NCBI GenBank assembly: GCA_905233915.1
Contig: CAJOFM010000007.1
Span: 62,001-126,000 of the forward strand
Direction of reading: 5' to 3'
DNA: 64,000 bases
Source: an uncultured Muribaculaceae bacterium
GTDB taxonomy: Bacteria; Bacteroidota; Bacteroidia; Bacteroidales; Muribaculaceae
Below, piece after piece: positions 44,718-54,285 of the stretch. Position 1 is the stretch's first letter. Each line of letters opens with the position of its first letter. A program made the position numbers and the translations under genes. The notes under the pieces are model-generated. The model was not told where the DNA came from, made no database searches, and was given only the letters and a program-made list of their open reading frames with translations.

Positions 44718-46045
44718 GAGAAATATTTATCAAGTTTGTGGATAGCGCCTTGCAGGCAGAATACCACCACATGGTCTCCAGCCTGGATTTGAGTGTCACC
44801 GTCGACAAGTTGGCCCGAGCCGTTGCGCACGAGGCCGGCAATGGTGAAGTCACGACTCAGTTTCAAGTCCTTGACGGGTGCACGGGTCACGCGGTCACCT
44901 TCCTCGACAATGATTTCGGCCACCTCGGCATCGGCAAGGGCGAGACAACGTGCATTGTCCTCGTCGGCATCAATCATAATCTGGTAGATGCGGCTCGATG
45001 CCAGCAACTTCTTGTTGACGATGGTGCCGATGTTCAAAGCCTCGGCCTCAAAGATGAATTGGATATCCTCAACCTGGGCGATAGTCTTGGGCACGCCGTT
45101 GGTCTTGGCAATCATGCAGGCCATCATGTTGACCGCGCTATTGTCGCCCAAGGCAATGAAGGCGTCATAGTTGCTCACACTTTCCTCTTCATTTAGCTCC
45201 GTATCGCGGAAGTCGCCCTGCACCAGTTTGCAGTTGGGATAGCGTTGCGCCAGCTCGTCACAGCGGTTGAGGTCTGGCTCAATGACCTTGATGTCAACGG
45301 TCTTGCCGAGTTTCTTGATTAATTGCTCGGCGATGTCGTTGCCGCCCACGATGAGCACATTATCAACAGGTGTCTGTATCTTGCCGCACACGTCGCGCAC
45401 CTCATCGATGTGGTCGCGCGTGGTGGCAATATAGACGATGTCATTCTCCAGCACACGGTCATCACCGCGTGGGATAATGATCTCACGGTTGCGCTTGATG
45501 GCCGACACGTGCAGGAAGTGGCTGATATTGGAGACATCCTTAAGCATCTGGTTGACGATGCGCGCATTGGAACGGATTTTCACACCCACTACGATCAATT
45601 CGCCGTCAAACAGTTCGAACCAGTTTCTAGCCCATGTGCGCTTGAGGGCACTGGCAATTTCCTTGGCCGCCAGCATCTCGGGATAGATGAGGTGGTCGAT
45701 GCCAAGCTGGTTGATGTGTTCACGCCATTTGGCGTTGAAGAACTCGTCATTATCAACACGGGCAACAGTTTTCTTGGCACCCAACCGTTTGGCCATCGAA
45801 CAGGCAAGGATATTGCGCGCCTCGCTTTTTGTCACGGCAATGAAAAGGTCACAGTAGCCCGTCTTAATGGCATTGAGGTCGTTAAACGAGATGGCGCTGC
45901 CTTGATGTGTAAGCAGGTTATAGTTCTCGAGCGGTTCGAGTTTCCTGTTCTCAACGTCCATGACGATGATATCCTGCTCCTCGTTGCTGAGCATCTTGGC
46001 CAGATGGGTCCCGACTTCTCCTGCGCCGGCAATAACGATTCTCAT
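44714..46045 (-). CDS. trkA: Potassium uptake regulatory protein TrkA
   Basis: A 443-residue cytosolic gating subunit with two tandem RCK units. The first Rossmann fold begins MRIVIAGAGEVGTHLAKMLS; the second begins NVLIVGGNDIAEQLIKKLGK at about residue 230. Each is followed by a TrkA-C domain (GVKIRSNARIVNQMLKDVSN; DRVTRAPVKDLKLSRDFTIA). It binds nucleotides and opens TrkH. It lies after dxs, separated by a 7-nt repeat array. Confidence 0.95.
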   Translation of the reverse strand: MRIVIAGAGEVGTHLAKMLSNEEQDIIVMDVENRKLEPLENYNLLTHQGSAISFNDLNAIKTGYCDLFIAVTKSEARNILACSMAKRLGAKKTVARVDNDEFFNAKWREHINQLGIDHLIYPEMLAAKEIASALKRTWARNWFELFDGELIVVGVKIRSNARIVNQMLKDVSNISHFLHVSAIKRNREIIIPRGDDRVLENDIVYIATTRDHIDEVRDVCGKIQTPVDNVLIVGGNDIAEQLIKKLGKTVDIKVIEPDLNRCDELAQRYPNCKLVQGDFRDTELNEEESVSNYDAFIALGDNSAVNMMACMIAKTNGVPKTIAQVEDIQFIFEAEALNIGTIVNKKLLASSRIYQIMIDADEDNARCLALADAEVAEIIVEEGDRVTRAPVKDLKLSRDFTIAGLVRNGSGQLVDGDTQIQAGDHVVVFCLQGAIHKLDKYFS

Positions 46046-46088
46046 TGTCTTAAGTTTTTAGTTTCTAGTCCCTAGTCCCTAGTTTCTA
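46046..46088. repeat. Heptad array filling the dxs-trkA gap
   Basis: From the trkA ATG outward: TGTCTTA, AGTTTTT, AGTTTCT, AGTCCCT, AGTCCCT, AGTTTCT, then the dxs stop. On the gene strand CTAG recurs every 7 bases (AAACTAG, GGACTAG, GGACTAG, AAACTAA). The whole gap is one array, and the dxs stop codon (46086-46088) is a unit member. Confidence 0.9.
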
Positions 46089-48005
46089 GTTGTTGTCATT
46101 TAATAGTTCAAGGATGGCTTTCTCCAGTGATTGGGCATCCATGCCGCAGCGCTCATAGAGCTCGGCAACAGTGCCTTGGTGAACAAACTCATCCTGCACG
46201 CCCAGCATCTTGAGATGCTGATGGCGGTCATGAAGCGTCATCCACTCGGCGACTGCCGAGCCCAGGCCGCCAACAACGGTGCCGTCCTCAATGGTGATGA
46301 GGCTGTGGTAACGCGTGGTGGCTTCTTCAAGGGTTTCCTCATCGATGGGCTTGAGGTAGATCATGTCGTAGTGACCCACCTTGATGCCGCGTTCGGCCAG
46401 GCGCTTCACCACCTCAATGACCTCATTGCCGATGTGGCCAATGCTCAAAATGGCCACGCCTTCACCCTCACTCATGCGGCGACCATGGCCCACGGGAAGT
46501 TCCTTCATCTCGTTTTTCCAGTCGGCGATGACGCCCTTGCCGCGCGGATAGCGGATGGCAAAGGGGCCCATGCCGTTCAGTTGGGCGGTGTACATCAGGT
46601 GGCGCAGGTCGTGCTCGTTGATGGGAGATGCCACGACCATGCCAGGGATGCAACGCAGGTAGGCCAGGTCAAACAGGCCGTGATGGGTCACACCGTCTTC
46701 GCCGACGATGCCGCCTCGGTCGATACAGAAGGTGACAGGCAACCCCTGGATGGCGACGTCATGGATGATGGAGTCGTAGCCGCGCTGCAGGAAGGTGCTG
46801 TAGATGGCGCAATAGGGATGCATGCCGTCCTTGGCCAAACCACCTGAGAAGGTCACTGCATGACCTTCGCTGATGCCCACGTCAAAGGCGCGTTGAGGCA
46901 TGGCTTCGAGCATCATCGACATCGATGTGCCGCTGGGCATGGCAGCAGTAATGCCAACAATCTTATCGTTTTTCTCGGCAAGTTCAACAAGTGTCTTGCC
47001 GAAGACGTCCTGATACTTGATGGGGCCGCTCTTGCCGCTCTTGGGACGCTCGCCGGTCTCCTCGTCAAATTTGCCAGGTGCATGCCATGTGGCGGGATCG
47101 GCCTCAGCGGCTGCAAATCCTTTGCCCTTAACTGTGCGCACGTGGACCAGTTTGGGACCGGTCATATCCTTGATTTCGCGGAATACCTTCACCAAGCGCT
47201 TCACGTCATGGCCGTCATAGAGCCCGAAATAGCGGATGTTGAGACCCTCAAAGATGTTCTGCTGGCCTGAGAACAATGACTTCAACGCATTGCTGAAACG
47301 CAGGATCAACCCCTTGCGGTTCTCGTTGATGACCTTGTGACGGCGCAGGAACTGATAGGTCTTGTAGCGCAGTTTGTTATAGCGGTGTGACGTGTGCAGG
47401 TCGCTCATATAATGGCTCAGCGATCCCACATTGGCGTCAATGGCCATGTCGTTGTCGTTGAGAACGATAATCAGGTTGTTGGGATTGGTCGCGGCATTGT
47501 TGATGCCTTCAAAGGCCAGTCCGCCGCTGATGCTTGCGTCTCCGATTATGGCTACCACCTTGCGGTCATGGTTATTCTGCAGTTCAGCGGCTATAGCCAT
47601 GCCTAAGGCTGCCGAGATGGAATTTGAGGCGTGACCGGCTGTGAAAGTGTCATATTCGCTTTCCTCAGGATTGGGAAATCCGCTCAGGCCGTCGAGCTTG
47701 CGGTTGTCGTCAAATTGGTCTCGGCGTCCGGTAAGTATCTTGTGCGCATAGGCTTGATGTCCCACATCCCATACCAGACGGTCGTCGGGTGTGTTGAACA
47801 CATAGTGTAGTGCCACCACAATCTCGACGGCTCCCATACTGGATGCGAAATGCCCGGGATTGCTCGACAACTCATGAATCATGAATTGGCGTAATTCCTG
47901 GCACACCTGTGGCAACTTGTCAACGTCGAGGCGCCTCAAGTCGGCAGGGACGTCAATGGTTGCCAGCAGTGGGCAGTGTTGTTTTATGTATGAGTTCTTG
48001 GTCAT
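46086..48005 (-). CDS. dxs: 1-deoxy-D-xylulose-5-phosphate synthase
   Basis: A 639-residue thiamine enzyme that condenses pyruvate and glyceraldehyde 3-phosphate, the first step of the non-mevalonate isoprenoid pathway. Seen: VWDVGHQAYAHKILTGRRDQ, the TPP motif IGDASISGGLAFEGINNA, then ISEGHAVTFSGGLAKDG and FCIDRGGIVGEDGVTHHGLF in the pyrimidine domain. The C-terminal domain has HYDMIYLKPIDEE. It is followed by trkA and trkH, a pairing seen in other Bacteroidales, and preceded by a tiny membrane protein. Confidence 0.97.
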   Translation of the reverse strand: MTKNSYIKQHCPLLATIDVPADLRRLDVDKLPQVCQELRQFMIHELSSNPGHFASSMGAVEIVVALHYVFNTPDDRLVWDVGHQAYAHKILTGRRDQFDDNRKLDGLSGFPNPEESEYDTFTAGHASNSISAALGMAIAAELQNNHDRKVVAIIGDASISGGLAFEGINNAATNPNNLIIVLNDNDMAIDANVGSLSHYMSDLHTSHRYNKLRYKTYQFLRRHKVINENRKGLILRFSNALKSLFSGQQNIFEGLNIRYFGLYDGHDVKRLVKVFREIKDMTGPKLVHVRTVKGKGFAAAEADPATWHAPGKFDEETGERPKSGKSGPIKYQDVFGKTLVELAEKNDKIVGITAAMPSGTSMSMMLEAMPQRAFDVGISEGHAVTFSGGLAKDGMHPYCAIYSTFLQRGYDSIIHDVAIQGLPVTFCIDRGGIVGEDGVTHHGLFDLAYLRCIPGMVVASPINEHDLRHLMYTAQLNGMGPFAIRYPRGKGVIADWKNEMKELPVGHGRRMSEGEGVAILSIGHIGNEVIEVVKRLAERGIKVGHYDMIYLKPIDEETLEEATTRYHSLITIEDGTVVGGLGSAVAEWMTLHDRHQHLKMLGVQDEFVHQGTVAELYERCGMDAQSLEKAILELLNDNN

Positions 48006-48008
48006 AGA

Positions 48009-48185
48009 TTAGTCTCTTTTTCTCACATATTTCTTGTAGAGAGGGACAAAGACAATGATGCCCGAAGCCACGATGGTAAAAATCACCATGAAGTCGATGC
48101 GTGCCGCCCTAGTGAGCAGCAGCCAGCACAAACCCACCCAAAGGAGCAGGATGCAAATAAATCGGATCATATTACCAGTCGTCAT
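48009..48185 (-). CDS. Tiny two-helix membrane protein upstream of dxs
   Basis: From the ATG at 48185 the product is 58 residues (MTTGNMIRFICILLLWVGLC). A longer frame to 48215 is refuted by a promoter box at 48212-48220. Two membrane helices are likely (IRFICILLLWVGLCWLLL and FMVIFTIVASGIIVFVPLY), with a basic C-terminus (KKYVRKRD). The stop is 3 bases before dxs, so translation is close-coupled. I do not recognise a family. Confidence 0.6.
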   Translation of the reverse strand: MTTGNMIRFICILLLWVGLCWLLLTRAARIDFMVIFTIVASGIIVFVPLYKKYVRKRD

Positions 48186-48211
48186 AACGTCAAGTCGTAA
48201 TTGTCTAAACC

Positions 48212-48220
48212 GCAAAGATA
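48212..48220 (-). promoter_or_regulatory. -7 box for the dxs-trkAH run
   Basis: TATCTTTGC on the minus strand, an exact TAnnTTTGC match 27 bases before the ATG at 48185. The -33 element is not clear. Confidence 0.6.
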
Positions 48221-48270
48221 ATGATTATTTCCAAATAATCGTTCAATATTTACCCAAAACTTCCAATATT

Positions 48271-48309
48271 ACACGCCACTTGCTGTTATTCTCACAGCAG
48301 GTGGCGTGT
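48271..48309. terminator. Long hairpin between lpdA and the dxs run
   Basis: ACACGCCACTTGCTGT pairs with ACAGCAGGTGGCGTGT (one G-T pair) around TATTCTC. A 16-bp stem, but only a weak T run on the minus strand. Confidence 0.6.
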
Positions 48310-48317
48310 TAATGTAT

Positions 48318-48336
48318 TGCAAGCCATAGGCTTGCA
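48318..48336. repeat. Triloop hairpin after the lpdA stop
   Basis: TGCAAGCC-ATA-GGCTTGCA, perfect 8-bp stem with a 3-base loop, 7 bases after the lpdA stop and just before the longer hairpin. Confidence 0.7.
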
Positions 48337-48343
48337 TAATAGG

Positions 48344-49681
48344 TTAGAACTGCTTGGCTGCAGTGAGCATCACCTCACTCAGTGTGGGATGACCGTGGAT
48401 GCTGCGAGCAAGCAGGTCAACGGTGGCACCCGCATTCATAGCGGTAACCACTTCCTGGATAAGGTCGGCAGCATGAGCTCCACAGATGTGGCAACCCACA
48501 ATCTGACGTGTCGCGTTATCGACAATCATCTTGATCAGGCCGTCGGTCTCATTCATGGCGACAGCCTTACCATTGCTGCGGAAGAAGGACTTCTTCACGG
48601 TCACGTCCATTCCCTTTTCGGCACACTGCTCCTCGGTGAGGCCCACCATGGCCAGTTCGGGTACGGTGAATACAGCGCTGGGCACAATGTCCAGCTTGAT
48701 ATCGTCTGCCTTGCCCATGATTGCGTGCAGGGCGCGCAGTCCCTGTGCGCTGGCGGCATGGGCGAGCATCATGCGACCGTTCACGTCACCGATGGCGTAA
48801 ATGCCGGGCACGTTGGTCATCATGTTGTCGTCCACCTCGATGCCGCGGCGGCCCACGGTAACACCAACTGTGTCAAGTCCTTGAGGCAAAACGGGCTGGC
48901 GGCCAACGGACATCAGCACCTTCTCGGCAGTCACGCTTTGGGGCTTACCCTTGAGCTCATAGGTCACGGTCAAGCCGTCCTCGCCTTGAGAAATGCCGTT
49001 GACGGCAGCGCTGGTGATGATTTTGATGCCGCGCTTGCTCAGGACGGTCTTCAGGCGCTTGGCCACGTCCTTGTCAAACGGAGGCAGGATTTCCTTGCAG
49101 TACTCGATGACGGTCACCTCAACACCAAATGTGCTGAACACGGCGGCAAACTCCATGCCGATGACACCACCACCCACGATGCACAGGCTCTTGGGAAGTG
49201 TTTCCATCGCCAGGATATCATCGCTGGTCATGGCTAGGTCGGCACCCTCGATGGGAAGACCGCGTGGTGCGGAACCAGTAGCGATAATGATGTTCTTGGC
49301 ACTGTACTCCTCGCCATTGACAATGACGGTGTTAGCGTCCTTGAGGCTGGCTTCGCCCTTGATGGCGGTGATGCCGGGAGCACCCATGAGCATCTCCACA
49401 CCTTCTCGCAACTGCTTGACAACAGCCTCTTTGCGCTCAAATACGGGCGCATAGTCAAATGCCATCTCGCCAGTCTTTATACCCCAGACCTCGGCCTCGC
49501 GCATGAGGTTGATGACCTCGGCGTTACGGCACAGGGCCTTGGTGGGGATGCAACCGCGGTTCAGGCAAGTGCCACCCATCTGGTCGCGTTCCACGATGGC
49601 AACGTTCAGGCCGTGAGCGGCAGCATCGGAAGCGGTTTCATATCCGCCAGGACCTGCACCTATTATAATAATGTCAAACAT
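48344..49681 (-). CDS. lpdA: Dihydrolipoyl dehydrogenase (L-protein)
   Basis: A 445-residue flavoprotein. FAD motif IIIGAGPGGYETASDAAAHG at the start; redox pair GGTCLNRGCIPTKALC; NAD motif IVGGGVIGMEFAAVFSTFG; C-terminal catalytic HAHPTLSEV equivalent read here as SIHGHPTLSEVMLTA. It reoxidises the lipoyl group of GcvH after each glycine cleavage cycle. Its place at the end of the gcv cluster supports this partner, but other lipoyl enzymes could use it. Confidence 0.95.
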   Translation of the reverse strand: MFDIIIIGAGPGGYETASDAAAHGLNVAIVERDQMGGTCLNRGCIPTKALCRNAEVINLMREAEVWGIKTGEMAFDYAPVFERKEAVVKQLREGVEMLMGAPGITAIKGEASLKDANTVIVNGEEYSAKNIIIATGSAPRGLPIEGADLAMTSDDILAMETLPKSLCIVGGGVIGMEFAAVFSTFGVEVTVIEYCKEILPPFDKDVAKRLKTVLSKRGIKIITSAAVNGISQGEDGLTVTYELKGKPQSVTAEKVLMSVGRQPVLPQGLDTVGVTVGRRGIEVDDNMMTNVPGIYAIGDVNGRMMLAHAASAQGLRALHAIMGKADDIKLDIVPSAVFTVPELAMVGLTEEQCAEKGMDVTVKKSFFRSNGKAVAMNETDGLIKMIVDNATRQIVGCHICGAHAADLIQEVVTAMNAGATVDLLARSIHGHPTLSEVMLTAAKQF

Positions 49682-49714
49682 AGTTCAATCTTGATTAGTT
49701 GTTTAACAAATTCC

Positions 49715-49784
49715 CACGCTAAGTCGTCAAGTCGCTAAGAATCTTATAAGAATAATGAACTTAGCGTCTAAGCGACTTAGCGTG
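49715..49784. repeat. Inverted repeat of 8-base units between gcvPB and lpdA
   Basis: Left arm 49715-49739 and right arm 49760-49784, each 25 bases with CTTAGCG-type units, are imperfect inverted copies (about four mismatches). The spacer holds the palindrome TCTTATAAGA. On the gene strand TAAG or TTAG recurs about every 8 bases. Confidence 0.85.
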
Positions 49785-49805
49785 AGCAATTTCTGTAGTC
49801 AGTTT

Positions 49806-51290
49806 TTACTGGTTGTCGGCAACGAGCTCGCGCCAGGTTACAATGGGATGCAATGCAGCCTGGGTGTCGTCGAGACGACGCACGGGCGTGTTGTGCGGAG
49901 CGGTCTTCACCATCTCGGGATCGTCCTTGGCCTCTTGTGCGATCACACGCATGATGCGGATGAACTCATCAAGGGTCTGCTTGCTCTCGTTCTCGGTGGG
50001 CTCTATCATGAGGGCCTCGTGGAACAGCAAGGGGAAGTAGATGGTGGGAGCATGGAAGCCATAGTCCAGCAGGCGCTTAGCCACGTCAAGCGTGGTCACA
50101 CCGGTGGACTTGTCCTTCAAGCCGTCATAGACGAACTCGTGCTTGCACACACCGCCGATGGGCAGCTCATAAACATCCTTCAACGATTCCTTGATGTAGT
50201 TGGCGTTGAGGGTGGCCAACGGGCCGACCCACTTGAGCTGGTCGCGGCCCAGGGTCAGGATGTAGGCCAGGGCGCGCATCATTACGCCGAAGTTGCCCAG
50301 GTGGCTGCTGATGCTGCCGATGGACTGGTCGCTGCACTCGAGCTTGAAGTAGTCATAATCCTCTTCCTCGACTTTCACGACACGGGGGTTGGGGAGCAGG
50401 TGCTCCAGTCCAGCGCGAACGCCGACGGGGCCGCTACCGGGGCCGCCACCGCCGTGAGGCGTCGAGAAGGTCTTGTGCAGGTTGATGTGCATGATGTCAA
50501 AGCCGATGTCACCGGGACGCACCTTACCCAGCATGGGGTTGAGGTTAGCGCCGTCATAGTACATCAGGCCGCCAGCATCGTGTACAGCCTTGGCGATTTC
50601 GCCGATGTTGTGCTCAAAGATACCCAGCGTGTTGGGGTTGGTCATCATCATGCCGGCGATGGTGTCATCGAGCAGGGGACGCAGGTCGTCCACATCGACG
50701 GTACCGTCGGGACGGCTCTTCACAACCACAACATCAAGTCCGCAGACAGCCGAGCTGGCAGGGTTGGTGCCGTGGGCGCTGTCGGGGATGATGACCTTGG
50801 TGCGCTTCACGTCGCCACGCTCCAGGTGGTAACCGCGCATAATCATCAGGCCGGTCAACTCACCATGGGCACCTGCATAGGGGTTCAAGGTGAACTCGCT
50901 CAGGCCCGAAATCTCGGCGAGGCTCGTCTGCAGGAAGTAGTAAACGGCGAGGGCGCCCTGGGTGGTCTCGGGGTTCTGCAGCGGGTGCAGGCCCGTGAAC
51001 TCGCGGTGGGCGGCGATTTCCTCGTTGATCTTGGGATTGTACTTCATGGTGCAGGAACCCAGGGGATAGAAGCCCGTGTCCACACCGAAGTTGTTGTTGC
51101 TCATGTTGGTGTAGTGACGTACGACACTCAGCTCATCTACCTCGGGCAGCAGAGGTGCGTTTTCACGCATCAGGCCCTTGGGCAGATCGCTCATCTTGTA
51201 CTCAGCACACTTGTTCTCGGGCAGGGAATAACCCTGACGGCCATTCTGTGACAACTCAAATATGAGTTTACCGTAAAAAGTGTTATTCAT
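49806..51290 (-). CDS. gcvPB: Glycine decarboxylase (P-protein) subunit 2
   Basis: A 494-residue half of the P-protein. The pyridoxal-phosphate lysine is in INLHKTFSTPHGGGGPGSGP. Other landmarks are DTGFYPLGSCTMKYNPKINE and ANLNPMLGKVRPGDIGFD. With GcvPA it decarboxylates glycine and passes aminomethyl to lipoyl-GcvH. The split form is used here rather than one long GcvP of about 950 residues. GcvPA is 3 bases upstream. Confidence 0.95.
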   Translation of the reverse strand: MNNTFYGKLIFELSQNGRQGYSLPENKCAEYKMSDLPKGLMRENAPLLPEVDELSVVRHYTNMSNNNFGVDTGFYPLGSCTMKYNPKINEEIAAHREFTGLHPLQNPETTQGALAVYYFLQTSLAEISGLSEFTLNPYAGAHGELTGLMIMRGYHLERGDVKRTKVIIPDSAHGTNPASSAVCGLDVVVVKSRPDGTVDVDDLRPLLDDTIAGMMMTNPNTLGIFEHNIGEIAKAVHDAGGLMYYDGANLNPMLGKVRPGDIGFDIMHINLHKTFSTPHGGGGPGSGPVGVRAGLEHLLPNPRVVKVEEEDYDYFKLECSDQSIGSISSHLGNFGVMMRALAYILTLGRDQLKWVGPLATLNANYIKESLKDVYELPIGGVCKHEFVYDGLKDKSTGVTTLDVAKRLLDYGFHAPTIYFPLLFHEALMIEPTENESKQTLDEFIRIMRVIAQEAKDDPEMVKTAPHNTPVRRLDDTQAALHPIVTWRELVADNQ

Positions 51291-51293
51291 AAC

Positions 51294-52640
<1,347 letters not shown>

Positions 52641-52713
52641 TGTTTATTGTTTACAGTTGTCGGTTAACTTTTAACTCCTAACTCCTAACTTCTAACTTCT
52701 AACTCAAGAATTA
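52641..52713. repeat. Heptad array filling the gcvH-gcvPA gap
   Basis: Ten 7-base units run from the gcvPA ATG to the gcvH stop: TGTTTAT, TGTTTAC, AGTTGTC, GGTTAAC, TTTTAAC, TCCTAAC twice, TTCTAAC twice, TCAAGAA. On the gene strand GTTAG or GTTAA recurs every 7 bases. The core units equal those after the ABC-F gene (15840-15909), 37 kb away. Confidence 0.92.
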
Positions 52714-53091
52714 CTCACCGATCATGTCCTTGTAGGCAGCGGCGTCCATCAGGTTGTCAAGCTCGCTCTTGTCGCTCAACTCAACCTTGATGATCCAGTT
52801 CTCGAAGGCGTCCTTGTTGATCAGGCCGGGCTCATCCTCGAGAGCCTCGTTTACCTCGACAACAGTACCGCTAACGGGCGACATCAGGTCGCTGGCAGCC
52901 TTCACGCTCTCAACAGCACCAAAGTCCTCACCTGCGGTTACCTCATCGTCAACCTCGGGCATGTCAACGTAAACCACGTTACCCAGCTCGTGCTGTGCAT
53001 AGTCGGTGATACCAATGAAGCCAAAGTCGCCTTCTACCTTTACATACTCATGTGACTCGCTGTAATAGAGTCCGTCGATAATCTTACTCAT
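52711..53091 (-). CDS. gcvH: Glycine cleavage H-protein
   Basis: A 126-residue lipoyl carrier of normal length. The lipoylation site is the lysine in GAVESVKAASDLMSPVSG; the N-terminal half reads YVKVEGDFGFIGITDYAQHE. It shuttles the aminomethyl group between P, T and L proteins. The lipoate ligase gene two positions upstream probably modifies it. Confidence 0.97.
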   Translation of the reverse strand: MSKIIDGLYYSESHEYVKVEGDFGFIGITDYAQHELGNVVYVDMPEVDDEVTAGEDFGAVESVKAASDLMSPVSGTVVEVNEALEDEPGLINKDAFENWIIKVELSDKSELDNLMDAAAYKDMIGE

Positions 53092-53143
53092 TGTTGTTAT
53101 AAATTGATTAGTTAATTAATATTTGTTTTCTAAATATGAATAT

Positions 53144-53176
53144 CCTAAAACCTAAAGCCTAGAGCCTAAAGCCTTA
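53144..53176. repeat. Heptad array at the gcvT stop
   Basis: Four plus-strand units CCTAAAA, CCTAAAG, CCTAGAG, CCTAAAG lead straight into the gcvT stop (53174-53176). On the gene strand TTTAGGN recurs every 7 bases, each with TAG. Confidence 0.85.
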
Positions 53177-54271
53177 CTTCTTATAATTAGGCGTGTAGAA
53201 ACGTTTCTTCACCACGGTGGCGGGGAAGACTTTCTTGCGGATGCGCACGTTGAGGGTGTTTCCCAGGGCGCCTACGGCACGGTCAACCAATGCGAATGCC
53301 ACACTCTTGTCCAGCGTGATGCTGTGATAACCGGTGGTGATGTAACCTACCACGTTCTCGCCGTCGAGCACCTCGTAGCCATGGCGGGGAATTGCCTTGC
53401 CTTCAAGCTCCAGGCCCACGAGTTTCTTGGGGGTGCCTTCTGCCTTCTGCTGAGCGCAGGCATCACGGCCGATGAAACCGCCTTCCTTGTCGAGCTTCAC
53501 AAACATGCCGAAGGTAGCGGCGATGGGCGAAATCTCAGGGGTCAGCTCGTCGCCATACAGGGGCAGACCAGCCTCAAAGCGCAGGGTGTCGCGGCAACCC
53601 AAACCACAGGGCTGAACGCCTGCTTCCATGAGCATATCCCACATCTTGCAGATGATAGCGGGGTCGGCATAAACCTCGAAGCCATCCTCGCCAGTGTAAC
53701 CGGTGCGGCTCACGATGATGGTCTTGCCGTCATATTCCATCTTCTTGAAAGTATAGAACGTCAGGTCGGTGGTGTCGATGCCCAGCACGGTACCCATGGT
53801 CTTCTCGGCATCGGGACCCTGAACGGCAATCTGGCCGTACTGTTCGCTCTGGTGATCAACCTTCACGTCGAAGTTCTTGGCCTGTTCCATGATCCAAGCA
53901 ACATCCTTGTCGATGTTGGCGGCGTTGATCACGAGGAAATAGTCATTATCGTCAACACGGTACACCAGCAGGTCGTCAACAGTGCCGCCGTCGGGGTACA
54001 GCATCATGCCGTACAGGATTTGGCCGGCCTTGATGGCGTTGATGTCGTTGGTGAAGATGTAATTGGTGAACTTGGCGGCATCGGGACCGGTGATTTCCAC
54101 CTCGCCCATGTGTGACACGTCAAAAACACCCACCTTCTGACGCACTGCGTTATGCTCGGTGGTGATATCTACATACTGGATGGGCATGTCGTAACCCGCA
54201 AACGGGGACATGAGAGCGCCTAGCGCCACGTGTCTGTCATGCAGACAGGTAACTTTGATTTCTTCAGTCAC
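53174..54271 (-). CDS. gcvT: Glycine cleavage T-protein (aminomethyltransferase)
   Basis: A 365-residue folate enzyme. It opens with TCLHDRHVALGALMSPFAGY and VFDVSHMGEVEITGPDA, and has RTGYTGEDGFEVYADP and CGLGCRDTLRFEAGLPLYG in the folate-binding core. It moves the methylene group to tetrahydrofolate and releases ammonia. It lies 14 bases after lplA. Confidence 0.96.
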   Translation of the reverse strand: MTEEIKVTCLHDRHVALGALMSPFAGYDMPIQYVDITTEHNAVRQKVGVFDVSHMGEVEITGPDAAKFTNYIFTNDINAIKAGQILYGMMLYPDGGTVDDLLVYRVDDNDYFLVINAANIDKDVAWIMEQAKNFDVKVDHQSEQYGQIAVQGPDAEKTMGTVLGIDTTDLTFYTFKKMEYDGKTIIVSRTGYTGEDGFEVYADPAIICKMWDMLMEAGVQPCGLGCRDTLRFEAGLPLYGDELTPEISPIAATFGMFVKLDKEGGFIGRDACAQQKAEGTPKKLVGLELEGKAIPRHGYEVLDGENVVGYITTGYHSITLDKSVAFALVDRAVGALGNTLNVRIRKKVFPATVVKKRFYTPNYKK

Positions 54272-54285
54272 GGTTCTAATGGTTT

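Noticed and set aside
49755..51251. 498-codon open frame on the plus strand
   Set aside because: It lies wholly opposite gcvPB, whose protein is clearly conserved; its own sequence shows no recognisable fold and is rich in Gly, Val and His as expected from reverse reading of biased codons.
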